Positions 17,036 through 25,682 are shown, numbered from the stretch's first letter. The stretch is DNA of 64,000 nucleotides from Mangrovicoccus algicola (GCF_014903745.1 NZ_JACVXA010000003.1:1-64000); one strand, 5' to 3'. Notes: a model not told the origin generated them from the sequence alone. Program-made: numbers and translations.

Positions 17036-17929
17036 TTCGTGATGGCGCAGCGAAGACAGCAGCGTCGTCTTGGAGGTGCGCAGATGCCGCCCCGCCGCCG
17101 CCTGCGCGGCCGGGGCGTCGCGCGCCTCCAGCGCATCGATGATCTCCAGGTGCTCCTCGATCGCGGCGGCGTTGCGGGTTTTCTCCTCGGTCTTGTCCCA
17201 CATGAAATGATAGTGGAAGATCAGCGAGATGACCTTCTGGAACTCGGCGGTGAACCGATTGGTGACGACCGAGTTCAGCGCCTGGTGGAACCGCTCGTCC
17301 AGCTTCGAGAAGGCGTGGAAATCGGTCTCGATCGCGGCGCGCAGGCGCAGATGCGCCGCCCGCAGCTCAGCCAGCTCGGCCCAGACCGGGTGATCGACCG
17401 GCGCCTCCGCCAGCCGCGCCACCGCGTCGAGTTCCAGCACCGAGCGGAAATCCGACAGCTCGATGGCGAAATCGCGGGTGAAGCCCAGCAGCATCCACCC
17501 CCCCTGCGGCCGCCGCGAGACCAGGCCGAAGCGGCTGAGCCCGGCGAGGAATTCCTTCAGCTCGTGCTGCGGCACATCGAAATGGCGCGACAGTTCGGCC
17601 ACCGACAGCGCCGTCCCCGCGGGCACGTCGAAACGCAGCACCCAGTCGAGGAATCTCTGTTCCAGATCCTCCGCCCCCCCCTCGGGGCGCAGGAGGTCGA
17701 TCCGGTCCTCCGCCAGCGGCGCGCGCAGCAGCAGCTTCTCCCGCCCCGACCAGGCCAGCAGCCCGGTCTCTTCCATCCGGCCCAGGCAGCGGCGGATGAT
17801 CGTGCGGCTGACCCCGGCAATCTCGGCCAGGCCCGTCTCCGAGGGCATCACGGATCCCGGCGGCAGCGCGCCGCAGTAATCGAGGATCCGGTTATAGGCC
17901 TCGCGGAACCGCGTGTCGCTGCGCGCCAT
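17027..17929 (-). CDS. GntR/FCD regulator with two apparent winged-helix domains
   Basis: A 300-aa regulator, about 70 residues longer than a normal FCD protein. A first winged helix (about 8-70) has the helix SRTIIRRCLGRMEETGLL. A second similar segment (about 92-150) reads LSVAELSRHFDVPQHELKEF, then LSRFGLVSRR and a wing. The FCD domain follows, with ERFHQALNS and HYHFMWDK. The ATG at 17929 has AGGAG six bases upstream; a start at 17986 would run through an operator copy and is rejected. Two copies of the 17-bp operator lie just upstream and a third controls the lactonase/dehydrogenase promoters. It probably represses the locus and itself until a sugar acid binds. Confidence 0.82.
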   Translation of the reverse strand: MARSDTRFREAYNRILDYCGALPPGSVMPSETGLAEIAGVSRTIIRRCLGRMEETGLLAWSGREKLLLRAPLAEDRIDLLRPEGGAEDLEQRFLDWVLRFDVPAGTALSVAELSRHFDVPQHELKEFLAGLSRFGLVSRRPQGGWMLLGFTRDFAIELSDFRSVLELDAVARLAEAPVDHPVWAELAELRAAHLRLRAAIETDFHAFSKLDERFHQALNSVVTNRFTAEFQKVISLIFHYHFMWDKTEEKTRNAAAIEEHLEIIDALEARDAPAAQAAAGRHLRTSKTTLLSSLRHHELA

Positions 17930-17971
17930 GATCTGCTCCTTCTGCTGTCCCGCGCCGGGCGCCGGACTGTA

Positions 17972-17988
17972 TTTGTACGAAATCATAA
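17972..17988. promoter_or_regulatory. Operator copy 2: TTTGTACGAAATCATAA
   Basis: This second 17-mer lies 43 bp upstream of the GntR start codon. It contains ATTT-N5-AAAT dyad symmetry (17971-17983). Autoregulation of the GntR gene is the likely meaning. Confidence 0.65.
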
Positions 17989-17995
17989 AAAACCG

Positions 17996-18036
17996 TTGAC
18001 GGGAATCAAAGCACGTTTTTATGTATCAAATAATAA
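17996..18036 (+). promoter_or_regulatory. ABC operon promoter with operator copy 3
   Basis: A TTGACG -35-like box (17996-18001) lies 18 bp before TATGTA (18020-18025). The latter is the start of the third 17-mer TATGTATCAAATAATAA (18020-18036). An operator on the -10 region would allow repression. The ABC permease starts at 18062. Confidence 0.5.
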
Positions 18037-18061
18037 AAAACATCGTGCGAAAGGGAGGCGC

Positions 18062-19105
18062 ATGACCCTGGCATCCAGACCCGCCGCCATGAGCGCGCGG
18101 CGCAGCCGCGCCGCCGCCTTTCAGTTCCTGCCCGATGCGGCAAAGCTTCACCGCCTTTCCGCGCTGGCGACGCTGTTCCTGCTGATCCTCGGCTTCGCCC
18201 TGGCCAGCCCGGCCTTCTTCTCGGTCAATAACGGGCTGACGATCCTGCTGCAGACCTCGGTGATCGGGCTTCTTGGGATCGGCATGACCATGGTCATCAT
18301 CACCGGGGGCATCGACCTGTCCGTCGGCTCCGTGCTGGCGCTGTCGGGCGTGGCCTCGGGCATGGCGATCAAGGCCGGCGTTCCGGTCGGCCCCGGCATG
18401 GCCTTCGGCGTGGCGGTGGGCGCGGCCTGCGGCGCGCTCAACGGGCTGATCGTGACGCGGATGCGCATCCCCCCCTTCGTCGCCACGCTGGGCATGATGC
18501 TGATGGCGCGGGGGCTGGCGCTGCAGCTGACCGGGGCGGCGCCGATCTCGCAGCTGGGCGAGGCCTTCGGGCGGCTGGGCAACGGCGCGCTGTTCCGGAT
18601 CGTGGAAATGCGCCCCAACGGCTTTCCCAAGGTGATCTTTCCCGGCATCCCCTACCCGGCCATCGTGCTGCTGATCGTGGCCATCGCCGCCGCCTACCTG
18701 CTGCGCCGGCGCCAGATCGGCCGCCACATCTATGCCACCGGATCGAACGAGGAGGCCGCGCGGCTCTCGGGCGTGCGCACCGACCGCGCCAAGCTCTATG
18801 CCTATGCCATGTCCGGCGCGCTGGCGGGGCTGGCGGGGATCGTCCTGATGTCGCGGCTGGTGACCGCCCAGCCCAGCGAGGGCGTGATGTACGAACTCGA
18901 CGCCATCGCGGCGGCGGTGATCGGCGGCGCGTCGCTCTCCGGCGGGGTGGGCACGGTGCCCGGCACGATGATCGGCGCCTTCATCATCGGCATCCTGCGC
19001 AACGGCCTGAACATGGCCGGGGTGTCGGCCTTCATCCAGCAGATCGTCATCGGCGCCGTCGTGATCGCCGCGGTCTGGATCGACCATATCCGCAACCGGC
19101 CCTGA
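18062..19105 (+). CDS. Sugar ABC transporter permease, RbsC type
   Basis: A 347-aa inner-membrane permease of the ribose/fucose/rhamnose family. About eight to ten helices are visible, with GGIDLSVGSVLALSG in the first third, GALNGLIVTRMRIPPFVATLG in the middle (20-residue excerpt, ATP-binding-subunit coupling region) and ATGSNEEAARLSGV. GGGAGG precedes the ATG. Unusually, the permease is the first gene, followed by the binding protein, the ATPase and two catabolic enzymes. It works with the next two genes to import a sugar, probably a 6-deoxyhexose or related aldose. Confidence 0.88.
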   Translation: MTLASRPAAMSARRSRAAAFQFLPDAAKLHRLSALATLFLLILGFALASPAFFSVNNGLTILLQTSVIGLLGIGMTMVIITGGIDLSVGSVLALSGVASGMAIKAGVPVGPGMAFGVAVGAACGALNGLIVTRMRIPPFVATLGMMLMARGLALQLTGAAPISQLGEAFGRLGNGALFRIVEMRPNGFPKVIFPGIPYPAIVLLIVAIAAAYLLRRRQIGRHIYATGSNEEAARLSGVRTDRAKLYAYAMSGALAGLAGIVLMSRLVTAQPSEGVMYELDAIAAAVIGGASLSGGVGTVPGTMIGAFIIGILRNGLNMAGVSAFIQQIVIGAVVIAAVWIDHIRNRP

Positions 19106-19185
19106 GGCTGCGGAAGGCCCGCCCCGGGACGCAAGAAGCCCGGGCGCGGCGGAACAGGGAACAGTCTCTACTGAGGAGGAATGAG

Positions 19186-20124
19186 ATGCGTCCGATCAAG
19201 CTTGCACTTGTGACATCGACACTTGCCCTTGCCGCGGGCTTCGCGCAGGCGGGCGAAATCGCGGTGATCGTCAAGACCACCAGCTCGAATTTCTGGCAGA
19301 ACGTCAATCGCGGCGCCGAGGCCGCCATCGCCGCCCAGGGCGAGCACAGCTTCACCTTCGACGGCCCCGCCACCGAAAGCGCGGTGGCCGACCAGGTGAA
19401 CCTGGTGGAGAACGCGATCAATCGCGGCGTCGCGGGCATCGTCCTGGCGCCGTCGGATCCCGAGGCGCTGGCCCCGGCGGTCAAGCGCGCCTACGAGGCC
19501 GCCATCCCCGTCGTCATCATCGACAGCGCCCTGGCCGACAGCGCCGAGGGCACCTACCAGTCCTTCCTGTCGACCGACAACTGCGCCGCGGGCGAGGAAG
19601 TCGCCAAGCGGATGATCGAGAAGGCCGGCACGGAGGGCAAGGTCGCGATCATGTCCTATGTGGCGGGCGTGGGCTCGGAGATCGGGCGGGTCGGGTGCTT
19701 CTCCGACTACCTCGCGGCCAATTCCCAGCTCGAGATCGTCGGGCCGTTCTATTCGCAGAGCCAGATGGCCAACGCGCTGAACCAGACCACCGACATCCTG
19801 GCCGCCAATCCCGACCTGGTGGGCATTTTCGGGGCCAATGAACCCACCGCGGTCGGCATGGGCCGCGCCATCGTTCAGGCGGGCAAGGCGGGGCAGCTGG
19901 TCGCGCTCGGCTTCGACGGCAATGCCGATCTTCAGCAATTCGTCCGCGACGGGGTGCTGGACGCGACGGCGGTGCAGGGATCCTTCGCCATGGGCGAGAA
20001 GGGGATCGAGACGATCATCCGCATCCTCGGCGATGACGCGGTGGAGCCCTTCGTCAATACCGGCGTGGTGCTGGTCGACAAGGACAACATCGACACCGAC
20101 ACCGCGCAGAACGTCCTCTACTGA
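19186..20124 (+). CDS. Sugar ABC transporter periplasmic binding protein, RbsB type
   Basis: A 312-aa binding protein with a Sec signal (about 1-22, ending FAQAG). Ribose-binding-family landmarks are KTTSSNFWQNV in the first ligand loop, GVAGIVLAPSDPEAL, DSALADS, GIFGANEPTAVG and LGFDGNADL. GAGGAGG precedes the ATG. It lies 80 bp after the permease and 65 bp before the ATPase, with a hairpin in the second gap. It delivers the sugar to the permease; the exact sugar is not readable. Confidence 0.88.
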   Translation: MRPIKLALVTSTLALAAGFAQAGEIAVIVKTTSSNFWQNVNRGAEAAIAAQGEHSFTFDGPATESAVADQVNLVENAINRGVAGIVLAPSDPEALAPAVKRAYEAAIPVVIIDSALADSAEGTYQSFLSTDNCAAGEEVAKRMIEKAGTEGKVAIMSYVAGVGSEIGRVGCFSDYLAANSQLEIVGPFYSQSQMANALNQTTDILAANPDLVGIFGANEPTAVGMGRAIVQAGKAGQLVALGFDGNADLQQFVRDGVLDATAVQGSFAMGEKGIETIIRILGDDAVEPFVNTGVVLVDKDNIDTDTAQNVLY

Positions 20125-20141
20125 GCCGGATCCGCGCGACC

Positions 20142-20162
20142 GCGGGGGGCGCCGCCCCCCGC
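20142..20162. repeat. Intercistronic hairpin after the sugar-binding protein gene
   Basis: GCGGGGGGC (20142-20150) pairs with GCCCCCCGC (20154-20162) across a 3-base loop, just downstream of the binding-protein stop. No T tract. It is the same arrangement as after the other periplasmic binding-protein genes here. Confidence 0.45.
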
Positions 20163-20189
20163 CCCTTCCGGCAGAAAGGCAGCCACAGC

Positions 20190-20969
20190 ATGACCCGCCC
20201 CCTCGTGGAACTCATCGATATCGAGAAGCATTTCGGCGGCATCCGCGCGGTCGACCGCGTCTCGCTGGACCTCTGGCCGGGCGAGGTGGTCGGCGTGCTG
20301 GGCCATAACGGCGCGGGCAAGTCCTGCCTGATGCGGATCCTGTCCGGGGCGATGACGCCCTCGGCCGGCGAGATCCGCGTCAACGGCAGCCCCGCGTCCT
20401 TTTCCAGCCCCAATGACGCCCGCGCGGCCGGGATCGAGACGATCTACCAGACCCTGGCGCTGGCCGATCACCTGGACGCGGCCGCCAATCTTTTCCTGGG
20501 CCGCGAACTCAAGACCCGGTTCGGCAATCTCGACGACGCGCGGATGCTGGCCGAGGCCAGGACCGTGCTGGCGCGGCTGAACCCGAATTTCAAGAACCTG
20601 CGCGATCCGGTCTCGTCGCTGTCCGGCGGGCAGAGGCAGGTGATCGCCATCGCCCGCGCGATCTATTTCGACACAAAAATCCTGATCATGGACGAACCCA
20701 CCGCGGCGCTGGGACCGTCGGAAACCGCCATGGTCGCCGACCTGATCCGCCAGCTGCGCGACGAGGGCATCGGCATCTTCCTCGTCAGCCATGACATGCA
20801 TGACGTGTTCGAGCTGTGCGACCGGGTCGTGGTGATGAACAAGGGCCGGCTGGTCGGCGCCCATGCCATCCACGAAGTGTCGAAGGACGACGTGCTGAGC
20901 CTGATCGTCAAGGGCGAGCTGCCCGCCGACTGGTCGGCGCGCAACCTGATGGCGGAGGCGGCGCAATGA
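20190..20969 (+). CDS. Sugar ABC transporter ATPase, single-domain
   Basis: A 259-aa ATPase with Walker A GHNGAGKS (38-45), Q-loop YQTLA (86-90), signature LSGGQ (144-148) and Walker B LIMDEPT (165-171). Most RbsA-type partners have two fused ATPase domains of about 500 aa; this one is a single domain, so it must act as a homodimer, as in FrcA-type systems. Its stop overlaps the ATG of the zinc dehydrogenase (ATGA), tying uptake to catabolism. Confidence 0.88.
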   Translation: MTRPLVELIDIEKHFGGIRAVDRVSLDLWPGEVVGVLGHNGAGKSCLMRILSGAMTPSAGEIRVNGSPASFSSPNDARAAGIETIYQTLALADHLDAAANLFLGRELKTRFGNLDDARMLAEARTVLARLNPNFKNLRDPVSSLSGGQRQVIAIARAIYFDTKILIMDEPTAALGPSETAMVADLIRQLRDEGIGIFLVSHDMHDVFELCDRVVVMNKGRLVGAHAIHEVSKDDVLSLIVKGELPADWSARNLMAEAAQ

Positions 20970-21976
20970 GGGATCTTCCCGGCGACCTGATGGATTGCGG
21001 CATCTGCGTCGCGCCCGGCCGGTTCGAGGTCGCGCCGCGCGCATGGCCGATGATCGCCCCGCCCGGCTGGCGGCTGGTCGATATCGCGGCGATCGGCATC
21101 TGCGGCACGGATTACCACATCTTCGAGGGGAAGCACCCGTTCCTCGACTATCCGCGGGTGATCGGGCACGAGCTGTCCGGCCACCTGGCGGACGGGCCGG
21201 ATGCCGGTCAGCTGGTAGTGGTGAACCCCTACCTGTCCTGCGGCACCTGCCGGGCCTGCCTGCGCGGGAAACCCAATTGCTGCGCCGCGATCGAGGTGCT
21301 GGGCGTGCATCGCGACGGCGGCATGTGCGCCCGCATCGCGGTGCCGGAGGCGAACCTCTATCCCGCCGAGGGGCTGAGCGCGATCCAGGCGGCGATGGTC
21401 GAATTCCTCGCCATCGGCGCCCATGCCGTGGCCCGCGCCGGGCTGGTCCCGGGCGACCGCGTGCTGGTCACCGGCGCGGGACCCATCGGGCTGGGCACCG
21501 CGATCTTCGCGCGGCTCGCCGGGGCGGAGGTGCATCTGAGCGACCTCTCCGCCGAAAGGCTGGCCACGGCGCGGCGGCTCTTCGGCTTCGAGCGCCTGCA
21601 GGAGGCGGGCCGCGACATCCTGGCGGGGGACCTGGCCGAGGGGTTCGACACGGTCTTCGACGCCACCGGCAGCGCGGCATCGATCATGGCGGGCTTTCCG
21701 CTGGTCGCGCATGGCGGATCGAGCGTGCTGGTCAGCGTGGTCAAGGACGACATCACCTTCGCCGATGCCGAGTTCCACAAGCGCGAGACCCGCATCATCG
21801 GCAGCCGCAACGCCCTGCGCGCCGATTTCGACCGGGTGATCGCGGCCATCCGCGACGGACAGGTGCCCACGGACGCCATCGCCACCGAGGTGCTGCCGCT
21901 GGCCGACCTGCCCGGCCGCTTCCCCGGCCTCGCCGCCGAGCGCGGCGCCATCGTCAAGGTGCTGGTGACGCCATGA
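20966..21976 (+). CDS. Zinc-dependent medium-chain alcohol dehydrogenase (sugar acid/polyol type)
   Basis: A 336-aa MDR enzyme. Catalytic zinc ligands are C in GICGTDYH and H-E in GHELSG. A structural-zinc Cys cluster (LSCGTCRACLRGKPNCC) follows, and VTGAGPIGLGTA is the nucleotide loop. It resembles L-galactonate or L-threonine-type dehydrogenases that oxidise a secondary hydroxyl with NAD. It overlaps both neighbours by 4 bp. In the locus it could oxidise a deoxy-aldonate or the 2-keto-3-deoxy acid made by the next enzyme. Confidence 0.83.
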   Translation: MRDLPGDLMDCGICVAPGRFEVAPRAWPMIAPPGWRLVDIAAIGICGTDYHIFEGKHPFLDYPRVIGHELSGHLADGPDAGQLVVVNPYLSCGTCRACLRGKPNCCAAIEVLGVHRDGGMCARIAVPEANLYPAEGLSAIQAAMVEFLAIGAHAVARAGLVPGDRVLVTGAGPIGLGTAIFARLAGAEVHLSDLSAERLATARRLFGFERLQEAGRDILAGDLAEGFDTVFDATGSAASIMAGFPLVAHGGSSVLVSVVKDDITFADAEFHKRETRIIGSRNALRADFDRVIAAIRDGQVPTDAIATEVLPLADLPGRFPGLAAERGAIVKVLVTP

Positions 21977-23499
21977 AGGACCTCACGGATCCCCCCTGCG
22001 CGCTGCATCTGCACCCCGAGGACAATGTCCTGGTGGCGCTGCGCGCCGTGCCCGCGGGCACGGTCCTGCCCGGCGGGATCACCGCGGCGGAGCCCGTCCC
22101 GGCGGGGCACAAGATCGCCGCCGCCGCCATCGCCGCGGGCGAATCCGTACGCAAATACGGGCAGATCATCGGCGCGGCGACGCAGCCCGTGGCCCCGGGC
22201 ATGCATGTCCATGTCCATAATCTCGGCATGGGCGCGCACCGGCAGGATTACGGCTTCGCCCTGGATGCACGGCCCCTGCCCCCGGCCGCGGGCGCCGACA
22301 GCTTCCTGGGGTTCCACCGGCCCTCGGGCCGGGTCGGGACGCGCAACTATATCGGCATCCTGACCTCGGTGAATTGCGCAGGCTCCGTCGCGCGCTTCAT
22401 CGCCGAGGCCGCCACGCGCGGGGGTCTGCTCGATGCCTATCCCAATGTCGACGGGATCGTGCCCATCGTCCATGGATCGGGCTGCGGCATGTCCGGCAAG
22501 GGCGAAGGCTATGACACGCTGTTCCGCACCCTGGCGGGCTATGGGCGCAACCCGAATTTCGGCGCGATCCTGATGGTGGGGCTGGGCTGCGAGGTGATGC
22601 AGATCCCCGACCTGGTGGACCGCGCCGCGATGAAGGACCGCGAGAGGTTCCGCTACATGACGATCCAGCACGAGGGCGGCACCCGCGCCACGGTGGATCG
22701 CGGGCTGGGCCTTCTGCGCGAACTGGCCGCCGCCGCCGACACCGCCCGGCGCGCCCCGGCCCCGGCCTCGGCGCTGGTGCTGGGGATGCAATGCGGCGGC
22801 TCGGACGGGTATTCCGGCGTCACCGCCAATCCCGCGCTCGGCCATGCCTCGGACCTGCTGGTGCGCCAGGGCGGCACATCGATCCTGTCGGAGACCTCGG
22901 AAATCTACGGCGCCGAACACCTTCTGACCCGGCGCGCGGTGGACGCGCCCACGGGGCGCAGGCTGGTCGGGCTGATCGAGTGGTGGGAGGATTACACCGC
23001 CCGCAATTTCGGCGAGATGGACAACAATCCCAGCCCCGGCAACAAGCGCGGCGGGCTGACCACGATCCTGGAGAAATCGCTGGGCGCCGTCGCCAAGGGC
23101 GGCACCGCGCCGCTGGCGGGGGTCTACAAATTCGCCGAACCCATCGACCGCCCCGGCTTCGTCTTCATGGACAGCCCCGGCTACGACCCCTGTTCGGTGA
23201 CCGGCCAGACCGCCTCGGGCGCCACCCTCATCGCCTTCACCACCGGGCGCGGCTCGGTTTCGGGCTACCAGCCGGTGCCCTCGGTCAAGATCGCGTCGAA
23301 TGCCGACCTGTGGCGGCGGATGGAGGGCGACATGGACGTCAATTGCGGCGACATCCTCGACGGGACCCCAATTGCCGACAAGGGGCGCCAGATCTACGAG
23401 CTCTTGCTGCGCGTGGCCTCGGGCGAGAAGACCAAGAGCGAGGCGCAGGGCTTCGGCGCGGTGGAATTCGTTCCCTGGCAGATCGGCGCGGTCATGTAG
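21973..23499 (+). CDS. uxaA: UxaA-family altronate/galactarate-type dehydratase
   Basis: A 508-aa iron-dependent sugar-acid dehydratase. The N-terminal SAF domain (about 8-85) has HPEDNVLVAL, KYGQIIG and HVHVHNLG. The large C-terminal UxaA domain has GRVGTRNYIGI, GSGCGMSG, QCGGSDGYSG and NPSPGNKRGG. Both domains on one chain match altronate dehydratase size. The family removes water from C2/C3 of an aldonate to give a 2-keto-3-deoxy acid. Next to an L-fucose-type dehydrogenase the substrate may be L-fuconate or L-galactonate rather than altronate, so the symbol marks the family only. Confidence 0.83.
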   Translation: MKDLTDPPCALHLHPEDNVLVALRAVPAGTVLPGGITAAEPVPAGHKIAAAAIAAGESVRKYGQIIGAATQPVAPGMHVHVHNLGMGAHRQDYGFALDARPLPPAAGADSFLGFHRPSGRVGTRNYIGILTSVNCAGSVARFIAEAATRGGLLDAYPNVDGIVPIVHGSGCGMSGKGEGYDTLFRTLAGYGRNPNFGAILMVGLGCEVMQIPDLVDRAAMKDRERFRYMTIQHEGGTRATVDRGLGLLRELAAAADTARRAPAPASALVLGMQCGGSDGYSGVTANPALGHASDLLVRQGGTSILSETSEIYGAEHLLTRRAVDAPTGRRLVGLIEWWEDYTARNFGEMDNNPSPGNKRGGLTTILEKSLGAVAKGGTAPLAGVYKFAEPIDRPGFVFMDSPGYDPCSVTGQTASGATLIAFTTGRGSVSGYQPVPSVKIASNADLWRRMEGDMDVNCGDILDGTPIADKGRQIYELLLRVASGEKTKSEAQGFGAVEFVPWQIGAVM

Positions 23500-23507
23500 A
23501 CCCGCCC

Positions 23508-24257
23508 TCAGAGCAGTTTCGAGATCTCGGCCGCCACTGCCAGCACGCGGGCGGTCAGCGCGGGGTCGGGCTGCATCTGCATCTCGTGGCCCGAGAGGTT
23601 CATCGCCGCCACGTAATGGCCGTGGCGCGACACCAGCGGCGCGGCGATGGAATAGGTGCCGGTCGCCAGGTGAGAGCCCTGCGCGACATGGCCGCGCCTG
23701 CGGTCGGCCTTCAGCAGCGGTTTCAGCTCGGCCAGCGAGGCGGGCGCGGCCGGGCTCATCCGGTCGAAGGCATAGCCCGCGAAGCGGCGGTCCAGTTCCT
23801 CCTCGGGCAGATCGCTGAGCAATACCCGCCCCATCGTGGTCGAGAAGGCCGGCAGGCGCGACCCCACCGGCACGTTCGACACCATCGCCCGGTCCGACAG
23901 CGCGCGATGGACATAGACGATCTCGGTTTCCTGCAGCACCGCGACATGGACGGTGAAGCCCGTCTCGTTGCGCAGCGCCTCCGCCAGCGGCCGCGCCAGG
24001 TCATAGACATCCAGCGAGGCGAGGTAGCGATAGCCCAGGTCCATCACCCTGGGCGCCAGGCGATAGCGGTTCTCCTGGCGGATCAGGTAGCCTTCGCGTT
24101 CCAGCGTCACGATGAACCGGTAGGCGGCCGAACTGGTCACCGAGATCGCCTCGGCGATCTCGGTCAGCGTCATCTCGGGGCGGCGCGGCTCGAAGCATTC
24201 AAGGATGCTCAGGCCCCGCAACAGCGAGTTCGAGCGGTAATCGGGCTCCTTTGCCAT
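23508..24257 (-). CDS. IclR-family regulator of the hut genes
   Basis: A 249-aa IclR regulator. The N-terminal helix-turn-helix (about 10-70) has SLLRGLSILECF and LTEIAEAISVTSSAAYRFI. The C-terminal GAF-like effector domain has the TTMGRVLLSDL and GTYSIAAPLV patterns. It starts 12 bp after the hutF stop on the same strand, so it is the last gene of hutG-hutF-iclR. It probably controls this operon and perhaps the divergent TAXI transporter; a CAGCTG-centred palindrome in the shared gap is a candidate site. Confidence 0.85.
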   Translation of the reverse strand: MAKEPDYRSNSLLRGLSILECFEPRRPEMTLTEIAEAISVTSSAAYRFIVTLEREGYLIRQENRYRLAPRVMDLGYRYLASLDVYDLARPLAEALRNETGFTVHVAVLQETEIVYVHRALSDRAMVSNVPVGSRLPAFSTTMGRVLLSDLPEEELDRRFAGYAFDRMSPAAPASLAELKPLLKADRRRGHVAQGSHLATGTYSIAAPLVSRHGHYVAAMNLSGHEMQMQPDPALTARVLAVAAEISKLL

Positions 24258-24269
24258 GGCCTGCCCTCC

Positions 24270-25682
24270 TCAGCCTGCGCCGCGCGCCGCCAGCCGCGCC
24301 GAGATCCGCGCCATGGCGGCGGCGTAATCCGCGCGGATGCGGTCCTCCTGCGGGTGGCACCCGGCCTGCACGACCCGGCGGCCGCGCACGACCACATCGC
24401 CGACATGGAACCCGCGCCCGGCGAAGACGTGAAAATCCAGCGCCGCCTCCGGCGCGACCGGGGCCATGGCAGCGGGCTCGTCGCTGGCCAGTTCCACGAA
24501 ACTGGCCATGCCGCCCACTGCCAGCCCCGCCTCCGGGCGGCCCGCCGCACGGGCGCCGCCGGTGACGGCGCGGCCCCACAGGTTGGTGCCGACATGAGGC
24601 GCGTCCATGGCGGCCAGGACGTTGCGCTGCCGGTCGCGCAGGCGCTGGCTGTATTCCAGCATCTGCAATTCCTGCGCCGCGACGGTGGCGATGTTGGAAT
24701 CCGAACCGATGCCGAAGACGCCGCCCTGGTCGAGGAACTCGGCGGCACGGAAGATGCCGTCGCCCAGATTGGCCTCGGTCAGCGGGCACAGCCCCGCCAC
24801 CGCGCCGGAACGCGCGATCTGCGCCAGCTCGGCATCGGTCAGATGGGTGGCATGGATCAGGCACCAGCTGCGGTCGACGGGGGCGATGTCGAAAAGCTGT
24901 TCCACCGGGCGGCGGCCGTTCCAGGCCTGCGCGTCCTCGACCTCCTTCACCTGCTCGGAGACATGGATATGCACCGGGCAGCCCGGCAGGATCGCCGCAC
25001 GCAGATCCATCAGCCCGGCCATTTCCACCGTGGTGACGGCGCGCAGCGAATGCGGCGCGATGCCCAACACGTGGCCCGCGGCCTCGGCCGGCGCCTTCAG
25101 CGCCCCCAGCATCGCGGCATAGCCGTCGAGATCCTGGATGAAGCGCCGCTGCCCCTCGCCGGGGGGCAGCCCGCCGAAGCCCGAATGCGCGTAGAAAACC
25201 GGCAGATGCGTCAGTTCCAGCCCGGTCGCCTCGGCGGCGGCGAAGATCGCCAGCGACAGTTCCTCGCGGCGCGCATAGGGGCGGCCGTCGAGGTCATTAT
25301 GGACATAGTGGAATTCGGCGATGCCGGTATAGCCGCCCTTGAGCAGCGACAGGTAGAGCCGCGCGGCAATCGCCTGCATGTCCTCGGGCGAGAGCGTCAG
25401 CGCGAAGAAATACATCATGTCACGCCAGGACCAGAAACTGTCCACCGGATTGCGGCGCAGCTCGGTCAGCCCCGCCATCGCGTATTGGAACGCATGGCTG
25501 TGCAGGTCGGTGATCCCCGGCACGACCGGGCGCTCATAGACCGGCAGGCCCAGCGGGTTGCCATCCTCGGCAAGCGCCGCGATGGTGCCGTCGGCGGCGA
25601 ATTCGGCCGAGACGTTCCGCCGCCAGCCATCGGCGGTCAGCACCTGGCGGAAATGCGCGCCCTGCAGACGGTCGCCGCTCAT
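24270..25682 (-). CDS. hutF: Formimidoylglutamate deiminase
   Basis: A 470-aa amidohydrolase. It has LHSHAFQYAMAGL (metal-binding HxH), the HVSEQVKEVEDAQAWNGRRP stretch typical of HutF, HATHLTDAE and GIGSDSNIATVAAQEL with the late metal Asp. It hydrolyses N-formimino-L-glutamate to N-formyl-L-glutamate and ammonia in the five-step histidine pathway. Its start overlaps the hutG stop (ATGA), and hutG performs the next step. The earlier steps (HutH, HutU, HutI) are not in the window. Confidence 0.9.
   Translation of the reverse strand: MSGDRLQGAHFRQVLTADGWRRNVSAEFAADGTIAALAEDGNPLGLPVYERPVVPGITDLHSHAFQYAMAGLTELRRNPVDSFWSWRDMMYFFALTLSPEDMQAIAARLYLSLLKGGYTGIAEFHYVHNDLDGRPYARREELSLAIFAAAEATGLELTHLPVFYAHSGFGGLPPGEGQRRFIQDLDGYAAMLGALKAPAEAAGHVLGIAPHSLRAVTTVEMAGLMDLRAAILPGCPVHIHVSEQVKEVEDAQAWNGRRPVEQLFDIAPVDRSWCLIHATHLTDAELAQIARSGAVAGLCPLTEANLGDGIFRAAEFLDQGGVFGIGSDSNIATVAAQELQMLEYSQRLRDRQRNVLAAMDAPHVGTNLWGRAVTGGARAAGRPEAGLAVGGMASFVELASDEPAAMAPVAPEAALDFHVFAGRGFHVGDVVVRGRRVVQAGCHPQEDRIRADYAAAMARISARLAARGAG

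Noticed and set aside
17930-17986. Longer start for the tandem-winged-helix GntR
   Set aside because: It would run through operator copy 2 and lacks a ribosome site. The ATG at 17929 has AGGAG at good spacing.
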